A stretch of DNA of 20,565 bases from a bacterium (GTDB taxonomy: Bacteria > Zixibacteria > MSB-5A5 > GN15 > FEB-12): contig DAOWIM010000306.1 of assembly GCA_030640905.1 (NCBI GenBank), positions 1 through 20,565 of the forward strand, read 5' to 3'. The translations under genes were made by a program, and so were the position numbers. Position 1 is the stretch's first letter; every line of letters starts with the position of its first letter. This document shows positions 1-7,199 of this stretch, one piece after another. A model generated the notes under the pieces. That model ran no database searches. It was given only the letters and a program-made list of their open reading frames with translations, and was not told where the DNA came from.

Positions 1-32
1 ATAACCTCCGTCGCCCGTATGCCACATCCACC

Positions 33-62
33 CAAAAAGAAACCCGCCACGAGGGGCGGGTT
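33..62 (-). terminator. Rho-independent terminator of rpmB
   Basis: On the minus strand an 8-bp perfect stem (AACCCGCC, 55-62, against GGCGGGTT, 41-48, with a 6-nt loop) is followed by a T-rich run (TTTCTTTTT) at 40-32. It lies 26 nt past the rpmB stop codon, which is the expected geometry for an intrinsic terminator. Confidence 0.85.
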
Positions 63-88
63 CCTACCCTATCACCTATAGGGGTAAC

Positions 89-328
89 TCAGCTTGGTGC
101 CGGCGCGCTCTTGAGCGCCTTAACGCTCTTGGACGCCTTAACGTTCTTGGTCACCTTGCCCGCCTTCAGGCACGATGTGCAGACGCGAAGCCGTTTCGGC
201 TTGCCGTCAACAATCGCACGTACCGACTGCAGGTTAGGATTCCAACGTCGCTTCGTAATATTATGGGCGTGAGAAACGTTATTTCCAAAAATAGGTTTCT
301 TGCCGCAAACTTCACAAATCTTTGACAT
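89..328 (-). CDS. rpmB: 50S ribosomal protein L28
   Basis: 79-residue protein of the bL28 family, a structural protein of the large ribosomal subunit. The N-terminus MSKICEVCGKKP with GNNVSHAHN and the tract TKRRWNPNLQ are typical of L28. Four cysteines in two CxxC pairs (C5/C8 and C50/C53) make this the zinc-binding form of the protein. The length is near the family norm. The C-terminal 20 or so residues are an unusual lysine/serine/alanine tail encoded by a short tandem DNA repeat. The gene stands alone, with its own terminator downstream and no rpmG partner in the window. Upstream of the ATG there is an AAAGGA sequence about 13 nt away, so the ribosome binding site is weak. Confidence 0.96.
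   Translation of the reverse strand: MSKICEVCGKKPIFGNNVSHAHNITKRRWNPNLQSVRAIVDGKPKRLRVCTSCLKAGKVTKNVKASKSVKALKSAPAPS
108..161. repeat. 18-bp imperfect tandem repeat inside rpmB
   Basis: Three consecutive 18-bp units, CTCTTGAGCGCCTTAACG (108-125), CTCTTGGACGCCTTAACG (126-143) and a more diverged TTCTTGGTCACCTTGCCC (144-161), read on the plus strand. Units 1 and 2 differ at three positions. In the rpmB frame they encode a six-residue periodicity in the tail (TKNVKA / SKSVKA / LKSAPA). Confidence 0.7.
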
Positions 329-424
329 AGCCTGAATCGTATCCTTTCACAAAGTTAGCCTTGAAATCTACACAAATTATCGGAAAACACAAGCCAAATC
401 GGACAGATGTTTCCCAGTTTTTTT

Positions 425-556
425 CACGCCGGACCAGTAAAATCGACCCAAATAACGCTCCCCACGCCAAAAATCGGTCGCAAGGCCCCACGGGGGCTCC
501 TAAGGGACTGTGAGGCCGCAGGTTAGCGGGAGTGGGTCGTTTGACTGGTGGTCGTG
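425..556 (+). ncRNA. Possible structured RNA (long imperfect stem) upstream of serS
   Basis: The arms 425-450 and 533-556 are complementary over about 20 bp. CACG (425-428) pairs with CGTG (553-556), ACCAGT (433-438) with ACTGGT (544-549), AAA with TTT, and CGACCCA (444-450) with TGGGTCG (533-539), separated by small bulges. Inside, CTCCC (458-462) pairs with GGGAG (528-532), and GGCCCC (484-489) pairs with GGGGCT (493-498). Two alternative internal pairings exist around 484-517. The shape is a rod with a bulged centre, loosely like 6S RNA, but I recognise no conserved 6S, SRP, tmRNA or T-box motif. Strand is uncertain; a G-U pair favours plus. It could be an independent small RNA or a DNA-level regulatory site. 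Confidence 0.35.
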
Positions 557-565
557 CATTGTATC

Positions 566-593
566 TTTACTTTCGGGTCGTCGGAACTTTAAT
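566..593 (+). promoter_or_regulatory. Possible sigma-70 promoter of the serS operon
   Basis: TTTACT (566-571) and TTTAAT (588-593) are spaced by 16 bp, giving an expected start near 600 and a leader of about 34 nt to the serS ATG. Both hexamers are imperfect matches, so this is a candidate only. Confidence 0.3.
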
Positions 594-633
594 TTAGGCT
601 TCGGTTAGAAACAGTTAACTTACAGGGACACTA

Positions 634-1899
634 ATGCTTGATCTTAAGTTCATAAGAGAAAATCCCGAGTTGGTGAAAGCCGGGATCGCAAAGAAAAACG
701 ACACTTCCGATATCGACCGGATTCTCGCCCTCGACGAACAGCGCCGCGAGATAATCCGGAACGTTGAAGCCCTCAAGGCCGAGCGCAACCAGGCGTCCGG
801 CGAGATTGCCAAAAAGAAAAAGGCCGGTGAACCGGCCGACGATGCTATCGCTGCGATGCGGGAGGTGGGCGAGAAGATATCGGCGTTCGACAACCAACTG
901 CGCGAAATCGAAACCGATCTGCATGATGCGATCAAATGGCTGCCGAATTTACCGCACGAATCGGTTCCGGTTGGCGCCGATGAGTCGGCCAACGAATTTG
1001 TCCGCGACTGGGGCGAGATTGTCAAACCGGATTTCAAAGTGCTGCCGCATTGGGAGATTGGCGAGAAGCTCGGTATCCTGGAGTTTCCGTCGGCTACAAA
1101 AATCAGCGGCTCCGGTTTTTATCTGCTAAAGGGTCTGGGCGCTCATCTGCAACGGGCGTTGATTGGCTACATGCTTGACACTCACATCGCGGCCGGATGT
1201 GTCGAGATAGCTGCGCCGTATCTTGTGACCGCTGATTCGATGTTCGGTACAGGGCAACTTCCGAAGCTCGAAGAAGACATGTATCGAACGACCGAAGATA
1301 ACATGTACCTGATCCCGACCGGCGAAGTTCCGTTGACCAATATCTACAAGCAACAGATTATCGACCACCAGGAGCTGCCGATCTACATGGTTGGTTACAC
1401 TCCATGTTTCCGTCGTGAAGCCGGAGCGGCGGGAAAAGAAGGGCGCGGGATGATTCGTGTGCATCAGTTCGACAAGGTGGAGATAGTCAAGATCGTGTCG
1501 CCGGAACATTCGTACGACGAACTCGAATCGCTGGTGCTTCAGGCCGAGAAAATCCTTCAGGGTCTCAAGATGCCGTACCGTGTCAGTACGCTGGCCTCGG
1601 GTGATCTGTCGTTTGCGGCCGCCAAGTGTTATGACATTGATCTGTGGTCGGTGGGCGTGGACAAGTATCTGGAAATTTCATCCTGCTCCAACTTTGAAGA
1701 TTTCCAGGCGCGCCGGATGAAATGCCGTTACCGTGATGCCGAAAAAAGAGTGTCGTATCCTCATACGCTCAATGGTTCGGGCACGGCGCTGCCTCGTTTG
1801 GTCGCCGCTATTCTCGAAAATTACCAGAACGCCGATGGTACGGTAACGGTCCCCGAAGTTCTGCATCCGTATATGGGTGGAATAGAGAAGCTGGGATAA
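634..1899 (+). CDS. serS: Serine--tRNA ligase
   Basis: 421-residue class II aminoacyl-tRNA synthetase that charges tRNA-Ser (and tRNA-Sec where present) in the cytoplasm. The N-terminal ~110 residues form the antiparallel coiled-coil tRNA-binding arm (charged, heptad-like, residues ~28-100). The catalytic core has the serine-recognising TGEVPLTN (229-236), motif 2 with FRRE (259-262) and the GRGMIRVHQFDKVE block (270-283), and motif 3 GTALPRLVAAILENYQ near 383-398. The length is normal. The start is set by an AGGGA Shine-Dalgarno-like sequence shortly before ATG 634 and by the standard N-terminus MLDLKFIREN. It is the first gene of the long plus-strand run, and its TAA overlaps the ATG of the next kinase by one base (TAATG), which implies translational coupling. 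Confidence 0.97.
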   Translation: MLDLKFIRENPELVKAGIAKKNDTSDIDRILALDEQRREIIRNVEALKAERNQASGEIAKKKKAGEPADDAIAAMREVGEKISAFDNQLREIETDLHDAIKWLPNLPHESVPVGADESANEFVRDWGEIVKPDFKVLPHWEIGEKLGILEFPSATKISGSGFYLLKGLGAHLQRALIGYMLDTHIAAGCVEIAAPYLVTADSMFGTGQLPKLEEDMYRTTEDNMYLIPTGEVPLTNIYKQQIIDHQELPIYMVGYTPCFRREAGAAGKEGRGMIRVHQFDKVEIVKIVSPEHSYDELESLVLQAEKILQGLKMPYRVSTLASGDLSFAAAKCYDIDLWSVGVDKYLEISSCSNFEDFQARRMKCRYRDAEKRVSYPHTLNGSGTALPRLVAAILENYQNADGTVTVPEVLHPYMGGIEKLG

Positions 1900-3188
1900 T
1901 GTCGAACCGTTCGATCACAAAGGGCAAGACGGCCGGTTTGTATATTTCCGGGTCAACGATCTTCAAAAGTTTTCTGCTCGGTGGTGTTGCTACGATCTCG
2001 GTTGTCTTCATCTGGTTTACATTCAATGTGATCGAAAAGCTAAAAGAAGATACGCGCTCTCAGGTCACCAAGTATGTGAAGCTGTGGCAGATGGCGGCCA
2101 ATTCACCAACCTCGGGCGATGAGCTTCAGTTTATTTTCGACGAGATCATCGTTAAGGCAAATTTTCCGATCATCGTTCTTGATAACGACCACAGCCCGAT
2201 CCATTGGCGGAATATCGAGGGGATTCCCTCCGATGATACGACTCGTGCATCGTTTGAAAAGTTACGAAGCATCTCCGATGAGATGTTACGCGACAACGGT
2301 GAATTTCCGCTTCACCTCGATGAAAACTACGTCAACTATTTCTGCTATGGTGACTCGGAAGTCATCAACCAGTTGAAGATGATGCCGTTTATCGAAATTG
2401 GAATCGTTGCGGCCTTTCTTATCGTTGCCATGATCGGTTTTCAGAACATCCGACGCAGCGAAGAGCGGCATATCTGGGTGGGGATGGCGAAGGAAACCGC
2501 ACACCAACTCGGAACGCCGATATCATCGTTGATGGGCTGGCTGGAGGTCATGGAACACGAGTGCGCTGCGCCCACTGAGACTTCGGAAAAAGATGCGTTC
2601 ATTGCCGATACCGCAGGCAATATGAAGGTCGATATTGAGCGGCTGCAAAAAGTCGCCCAACGGTTCGGGCAGATTGGATCGTTCCCCGAACTGGAACCAT
2701 GTCGCCTCAACGATGTTATATCCGATGTGGTGGAATACTATCGACGACGACTACCGTTTGAAGGTCAGGGGATTCAGATTCTGTTCACGCCGACCGATGT
2801 TCCGCCGGTAGCTTTGAATGCCGAACTGTTTAGCTGGACACTTGAGAATATGGTTAAGAATGCACTACAGGCCGTTGACGCCAAGACGGGCCGCATAATG
2901 ATCCGTTCCGAAGTTCAGGAGAAAAGCGGTTCGGTCGTTATCGAAATTGAGGACAACGGCAAAGGCATTCCCTCTGGTGCGATCCGCAAGATTTTCCGCG
3001 CCGGTTTTACTACTAAGAAACGTGGTTGGGGACTCGGCCTTACGCTGGTTAAACGCATCATCGAAGAATACCATGGCGGCAAGGTCAGCCTGAAACGCTC
3101 CAAACCGGGCGAAACACTTTTTGAGATTTGTCTACCGGTGGCCGGGGAGAAACCGTGTTTCAGCCAATCTAATAACGCGACAACATGA
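1899..3188 (+). CDS. Membrane-bound sensor histidine kinase (PorY-like position next to a PorX-type regulator)
   Basis: 429 residues. A first transmembrane helix at ~24-43 and a second at ~163-181 bracket an extracytoplasmic sensing segment of roughly 115 residues that I do not recognise. There is no HAMP domain: the phospho-acceptor H202 in KETAHQLGTPISS is only about 20 residues after TM2. The ATPase domain has the N box (ENMVKNALQAVD, 316-327), G1 DNGKGIP (352-358), the FTTK segment (370-373) and G2 GWGLGLT (376-382). It autophosphorylates on H202 and should pass the phosphate to a receiver. Its start overlaps the serS stop, and the next gene, 14 nt downstream, encodes a receiver protein, so the two are probably a cognate pair. 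The ligand is unknown. Confidence 0.9.
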   Translation: MSNRSITKGKTAGLYISGSTIFKSFLLGGVATISVVFIWFTFNVIEKLKEDTRSQVTKYVKLWQMAANSPTSGDELQFIFDEIIVKANFPIIVLDNDHSPIHWRNIEGIPSDDTTRASFEKLRSISDEMLRDNGEFPLHLDENYVNYFCYGDSEVINQLKMMPFIEIGIVAAFLIVAMIGFQNIRRSEERHIWVGMAKETAHQLGTPISSLMGWLEVMEHECAAPTETSEKDAFIADTAGNMKVDIERLQKVAQRFGQIGSFPELEPCRLNDVISDVVEYYRRRLPFEGQGIQILFTPTDVPPVALNAELFSWTLENMVKNALQAVDAKTGRIMIRSEVQEKSGSVVIEIEDNGKGIPSGAIRKIFRAGFTTKKRGWGLGLTLVKRIIEEYHGGKVSLKRSKPGETLFEICLPVAGEKPCFSQSNNATT

Positions 3189-3202
3189 GGTAACAAATTT
3201 AC

Positions 3203-4762
3203 GTGAAAACTCAAGGTGACAAAAAAAGAATCCTGTGGGTAGACGATGAGATCGACTCCCTAAAACCGCATTTTCTGTTTCTCCAGCAAAAGGGTTACGA
3301 AGTTGTCGGCGCCATGTCCGGTGACGATGGTATCGCGCTGGTGACCAATGAGAGTTTCGACCTGGTGCTGCTCGATGAAATGATGCCTGGCAAGGACGGC
3401 TTGGAAACGTTGGAGGAGATCAAAGAGGTCAAACCGCATCTTCCGGTGGTGATGGTAACCAAGTCGGAGGAAGAAACTCTGATGGAGGATGCGATCGGTC
3501 AGAAGATCGACGACTACCTTGTCAAGCCGGTCGTACCCTCGCAGATTCTGATGGTTATCAAACGACTGCTGGACTCCCGAAAGATTATTGGTAGCACTCT
3601 GATGAAACGATACATCACCGAGACGAATCGTTTCAACCAACGACTGTTTGGCGCCCTTGGTCCGGAAGACTGGTACGATGCTACCCGAATTCTGGCTTCG
3701 TGGAATCTTGAACTGGATGAGAACAACGATGTCGGACTTGAGCAGGCGCTTGAGGGTACCCGCAAGGAATGGAATGGCGAGTTTACCAAATATATTCTCA
3801 ACAATTACCAGAGCTGGTTGAGCAGCGATGATCGTCCGCTCCTGTCGCCCGACATCAGCGGACAATTTGTCATCCCCGAACTCAAGAAGAAAAAGAAGGT
3901 GCTGTTCATTGTGGTGGACTGTATGCGTCTTGATCAGTGGATGTTGGTCGAGCCGCTGGTTGCGGAGTATTTCAATGTACAGCGCAACTACTACTTCTCA
4001 ATGCTGCCAAGCGCCACACCGTTTGCCCGGAATGCTCTTTTTGCGGGGATGTTCCCCGATGATATTCATCGCGCGTACCCCGATGTGTACAATGCGTCCG
4101 ATGAGGGGTCGCTTAATCGGAAAGAAGAACAACTCTTCTCCGACAATCTTGCCCGCAACGGCCTTCGCTATGGCAAAGGACTTAAGTATATCAAAATCTA
4201 TAACAACAGCGAGGGTGAGACAGTGGCCAGGAAAGTGGGCGATCTGTTTGACTCACCAATCGTAACGCTGGTTTTCAATTTCCTGGATATCCTGACACAC
4301 GGTCAATCCAACAATGTTATTCTCAAAGAGATGGCCGGGACAGAGGCAGCTTTCCGGTCCCTGATGAAAAGCTGGTTTGTGCATTCACCACTCTTTGCAA
4401 TTTTGAAGGCATTTGCCAGGAAGGATTACACGGTGGTGATTACAACGGACCATGGGTCGATACTCTGTCGTCGTGGTACAGTTGCACATGGGAAGCGATC
4501 AACATCGAGTAATCTCAGGTACAAGTATGGCGACAATCTGAATTCCGATCCAAAAGAGTCGATATTGATTAAGAAACCGGAAGAGTGGCGTCTGCCATCG
4601 TTGACCCTTGCGACTACATATATTATTGCGAGGGAAGATTTCTATTTTGTCTATCCCAACAACTACAATGAGATGGTGCGCCTTTTCCAGAATTCGTTCC
4701 AGCATGGCGGTATCTCACTTGAGGAGATGGTGGTTCCTGTAGCCGTACTCAATCCGAGGTGA
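3203..4762 (+). CDS. PorX-like bifunctional response regulator / PglZ (alkaline phosphatase-fold) protein
   Basis: 519 residues. Residues 1-125 are a receiver: acidic pocket D14/D15, phospho-acceptor D58 in LLDEMMPGKDG, T86 and K108. A helical linker (~130-225) leads to a PglZ domain of the alkaline phosphatase superfamily. Visible metal and catalytic positions are D239 in FIVVDCMRLDQW, T272 in LPSATPFARN (likely nucleophile), D362/H366 in FLDILTH, D416/H417 in TTDHGS and H429 in VAHGKR. This is the domain order of PorX, which in Bacteroidota controls the type IX secretion system with the kinase PorY and a sigma factor. No secretion gene is in the window, so only the biochemistry (phospho-signal receiver plus metal-dependent phosphodiesterase or phosphatase) is inferred. 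The start is GTG 3203, with GAGGT about 12 nt upstream. Confidence 0.9.
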   Translation: MKTQGDKKRILWVDDEIDSLKPHFLFLQQKGYEVVGAMSGDDGIALVTNESFDLVLLDEMMPGKDGLETLEEIKEVKPHLPVVMVTKSEEETLMEDAIGQKIDDYLVKPVVPSQILMVIKRLLDSRKIIGSTLMKRYITETNRFNQRLFGALGPEDWYDATRILASWNLELDENNDVGLEQALEGTRKEWNGEFTKYILNNYQSWLSSDDRPLLSPDISGQFVIPELKKKKKVLFIVVDCMRLDQWMLVEPLVAEYFNVQRNYYFSMLPSATPFARNALFAGMFPDDIHRAYPDVYNASDEGSLNRKEEQLFSDNLARNGLRYGKGLKYIKIYNNSEGETVARKVGDLFDSPIVTLVFNFLDILTHGQSNNVILKEMAGTEAAFRSLMKSWFVHSPLFAILKAFARKDYTVVITTDHGSILCRRGTVAHGKRSTSSNLRYKYGDNLNSDPKESILIKKPEEWRLPSLTLATTYIIAREDFYFVYPNNYNEMVRLFQNSFQHGGISLEEMVVPVAVLNPR

Positions 4763-4766
4763 TGAC

Positions 4767-5204
4767 TTGAAACCAGTCCTGCACATTGTGTCCCATTCCG
4801 AAGAGCAGACTTCCGGTCTGGCCGAAAAGCTGGCCACCACTTGTTTTGTCGATGGCGACATCCTGGTGTTGACCGGTTCGCTTGGCGCCGGCAAGACGGT
4901 TTTTGTTCGTGGTCTGGCCGGTGGACTGGGACTGGATAGAGAACTGGTAAACTCACCGTCGTTCACTCTTGTTAATGAATATCCGGGGAAGCGGTCGTTG
5001 TTTCATTGCGACTTGTATCGTCTGGGCGACATCAGTGAATTGCACGAACTGGGCTGGGAGGATTATCTCAGCAAGGACGGTATCGTTGCAATTGAGTGGG
5101 GCGAGAAAGCCCGTGCCATGTTGCCCGAGCGATACTATCAACTCGATTTTCGTATTCTAAATGAACAGGACCGGGAGATTGAAATTTCCTATGTATGCCC
5201 ATGA
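4767..5204 (+). CDS. tsaE: tRNA threonylcarbamoyladenosine biosynthesis ATPase TsaE
   Basis: 145-residue P-loop ATPase required for N6-threonylcarbamoyladenosine (t6A37) formation in ANN-decoding tRNAs, acting with TsaB and TsaD. Walker A is GSLGAGKT (37-44). The family blocks SPSFTLVNEY (63-72), HCDLYRL (80-86) and IEWGEKA (109-115) are all present and the length is usual. The start is TTG 4767: the ORF has no in-frame ATG nearby, and GAGGTGA (4756-4762), which overlaps the preceding stop codon, is a strong ribosome binding site at the right distance. It lies 4 nt after the PorX-like gene and overlaps tsaB. Confidence 0.95.
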   Translation: MKPVLHIVSHSEEQTSGLAEKLATTCFVDGDILVLTGSLGAGKTVFVRGLAGGLGLDRELVNSPSFTLVNEYPGKRSLFHCDLYRLGDISELHELGWEDYLSKDGIVAIEWGEKARAMLPERYYQLDFRILNEQDREIEISYVCP

Positions 5205-5890
5205 CTGATTTTTCTGAGAGCAACATTCTCGCTATCGATACTTCCAGTTCTGTTCTCAAGTTGGCCCTGAGTTTTGGCGGTGATCGCCTCGTGAAATCAT
5301 CCGAAGAGGTGAAACAATCGCACGGACAGTTCCTCATAAAAAAAATCGGTGAGTTGTTGCAGTCGGCCGATCTGGACAGAAAAGAAATTGATGCCCTGGT
5401 TGTTTCGGTTGGTCCCGGTTCGTTCACGGGGCTCAGGATTGGTCTTTCCGCGGCTAAGGGTATGTCGGTGGCATTGGATATCCCGTTGGTCGGTGTGGGG
5501 ATGTTTGAGGTAGCCGCCTATCGCCTCGGAAAACTGGACGATCCGGTAGGAGTCGTTATCCCCCTGACCAGAGACCAGGTTTTTGTGGCAGCGATTAAGG
5601 ACGGTAAATCCGATCCTGCATCGGTGGCGGTCGTTTCGAAAACAACGTTGGTACACGACTGGAGCGCAACGCAGCTGACTGGAATCGGTGGCCATATTTC
5701 AACCTGTCTGCCCGATATTGCCAACATATTGCCGCCCGGCGAAATTGAGTATGACGCCTCGCATCTTCTACATCTCGGTCTTGAGAAACTGGAGAGGGGC
5801 GACCTTGATGACATCAGCGATCTGGAACCGGCCTACCTTCAAAAATCGCAAGCGGAACTACGCTTTGAGCAACGCCACTCCGACAAATAA
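5201..5890 (+). CDS. tsaB: tRNA threonylcarbamoyladenosine biosynthesis protein TsaB
   Basis: About 229 residues, the ASKHA-fold scaffold subunit that binds TsaD and TsaE in t6A synthesis. The N-terminal ILAIDTSSS strand and the family signature GPGSFTGLRIG followed by AAKGMS are clear. The C-terminal half is more variable, as usual. Two in-frame starts exist. ATG 5195 adds two residues. ATG 5201 gives a four-base ATGA overlap with the tsaE stop, the same junction used elsewhere in this operon, and is preferred. Neither has a good Shine-Dalgarno sequence, so translation is likely coupled to tsaE. The partner tsaD is not in this window. Confidence 0.94.
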   Translation: MTDFSESNILAIDTSSSVLKLALSFGGDRLVKSSEEVKQSHGQFLIKKIGELLQSADLDRKEIDALVVSVGPGSFTGLRIGLSAAKGMSVALDIPLVGVGMFEVAAYRLGKLDDPVGVVIPLTRDQVFVAAIKDGKSDPASVAVVSKTTLVHDWSATQLTGIGGHISTCLPDIANILPPGEIEYDASHLLHLGLEKLERGDLDDISDLEPAYLQKSQAELRFEQRHSDK

Positions 5891-5891
5891 A

Positions 5892-6353
5892 ATGATAGTC
5901 GATATCCGCAGTATGACCGAGAGCGATCTGGCTGAGGTTCTCCGGCTGGAGCGGGAGATTTTCTCGGACCCCTGGCCCCGTTCTGCCTTTGTTGAGCACG
6001 CCCTCGATGAAATCTGGGGCACGCTTGTGGCTGAGGCCGACGGTGAGATCGTTGGCTACGCCTGCTATTACATCCGGGGCGAAGAATCACACCTGACCAA
6101 TATGGCTGTACCGGCACGGCATCGGAGAAAATCGGTTGCCAAACAGCTTCTGGAATATATCTTTGGAGTCGTTACCGAACACCGATGCGAGTACCTGATC
6201 CTGGAGGTCAGGCCTTCCAATACCGAAGCCGGCGCCTTTTATGAAAAATACGGTTTCGGGTTCCTGCACCGGCAGCCTAATTATTATCGAAGGCCGGTGG
6301 AGGATGCGTTGGTGATGGTTCGTTATTTTGATACCGATGAGGACGATGCCTGA
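5892..6353 (+). CDS. rimI: Ribosomal protein S18-alanine N-acetyltransferase-like GNAT
   Basis: 153-residue GNAT-family acetyltransferase of the RimI type, which in other bacteria acetylates the N-terminal alanine of S18. Family marks are SDPWPRSAFVEHAL, HLTNMAVPARHRR, LEVRPSN with the probable catalytic E105, and AFYEKYGF with Y117. The acetyl-CoA loop, normally RxxGxG/A, reads RRKSVA (78-83), with serine replacing the first glycine. The reading frame stays open upstream to 5688 inside tsaB, but homology begins at MIVDIRSMTE, so ATG 5892 is taken, one base after the tsaB stop. tsaB-rimI adjacency is common across bacteria and supports the call. Confidence 0.92.
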   Translation: MIVDIRSMTESDLAEVLRLEREIFSDPWPRSAFVEHALDEIWGTLVAEADGEIVGYACYYIRGEESHLTNMAVPARHRRKSVAKQLLEYIFGVVTEHRCEYLILEVRPSNTEAGAFYEKYGFGFLHRQPNYYRRPVEDALVMVRYFDTDEDDA

Positions 6354-6356
6354 CCT

Positions 6357-7199
6357 ATGGCTTGGTTTCGAAAAGATAAGCCTGGAGTTGAAGCCCAGCA
6401 GAAGAAAAATATCCCCGAAGGGTTGTGGACAAAGTGTCAGTCCTGCGGAGAGATAGCGTATAGCAAGAAGTTGGAAGAGTTGCTCTGGATTTGTCCCAAC
6501 TGCGACTTTCATTTTCGTATCTCCAGCCGTAAGTATATTGATCTGTTACTTGATGGCGGCCGATTGGAAGAGTTCGACTCTAATCTGACTTCCGGCGATC
6601 CTCTGAAATTCAAAGACTCAAAAAAATATCCTGATCGCATCAAAGCCGCCCAGAAAAAATCGGGCCTCGTCGAGGGTGTGCTGGCAGGTATTGCTGAGGT
6701 CGGCGGATTTGAAATCTCATTTGCGATTATGAATTTCAGTTTCATCGGTGGCTCGATGGGTTCGGTGGTGGGTGAGAAGATCGCACGTGCCATTGAGCGT
6801 GCTATCGATAGAGAGATACCGCTGGTGATTGTCTGCTCATCCGGTGGCGCCAGAATGCAGGAAGGTATTCTTTCGTTGATGCAGATGGCGAAAACCTCTG
6901 CGCTCCTGGCTATCCTTGCCGAAAAAAAGATTCCGTATTTCACTGTCCTGACCAACCCGACCACAGCCGGTGTGATGGCGTCCTACGCTTCGCTTGGCGA
7001 TGTAATCATCGCAGAGCCAAAAGCGCTGCTGGGATTTGCCGGTCCCCGAGTGATCCAGCAGACAATTGGAGAAGCGCTGCCGGATGGTTTCCAATCGTCG
7101 GAGTTTTTTCTGGAGAAGGGTTTTCTGGACAAAGTAGTCAGTCGTCGTGACTTACGGGATACATTAATTAAACTTCTGAGGTTTACCTGGAGAAAGTGA
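6357..7199 (+). CDS. accD: Acetyl-CoA carboxylase carboxyltransferase subunit beta
   Basis: 280-residue beta subunit of the carboxyltransferase that, with AccA, moves carboxyl from biotin on AccB to acetyl-CoA to make malonyl-CoA for fatty acid synthesis. The N-terminal zinc ribbon is complete (C27, C30, C46, C49). The crotonase-fold core shows SFIGGSMGSVVGEK, the oxyanion region SSGGARMQEG, NPTTAGVMASYA and GFAGPRVIQQTIGE. Length is typical. It starts 3 nt after the rimI stop, and its TGA overlaps the start of folC by one base (TGATG). accD-folC adjacency is widespread. accA is not in the window. Confidence 0.97.
   Translation: MAWFRKDKPGVEAQQKKNIPEGLWTKCQSCGEIAYSKKLEELLWICPNCDFHFRISSRKYIDLLLDGGRLEEFDSNLTSGDPLKFKDSKKYPDRIKAAQKKSGLVEGVLAGIAEVGGFEISFAIMNFSFIGGSMGSVVGEKIARAIERAIDREIPLVIVCSSGGARMQEGILSLMQMAKTSALLAILAEKKIPYFTVLTNPTTAGVMASYASLGDVIIAEPKALLGFAGPRVIQQTIGEALPDGFQSSEFFLEKGFLDKVVSRRDLRDTLIKLLRFTWRK

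Noticed and set aside
541..547. A known RNA class (tRNA, SRP RNA, T-box) in the rpmB-serS gap
   Set aside because: I looked for the SRP GGAAGG/AGCAGCC loop, the T-box AGGGTGGNACCGCG core and tRNA T-arm GGTTCRANTCC on both strands and did not find them.
3260..3865. Minus-strand open frame of 201 codons opposite the PorX-like gene
   Set aside because: It mirrors the conserved receiver domain codons and has no features of its own.
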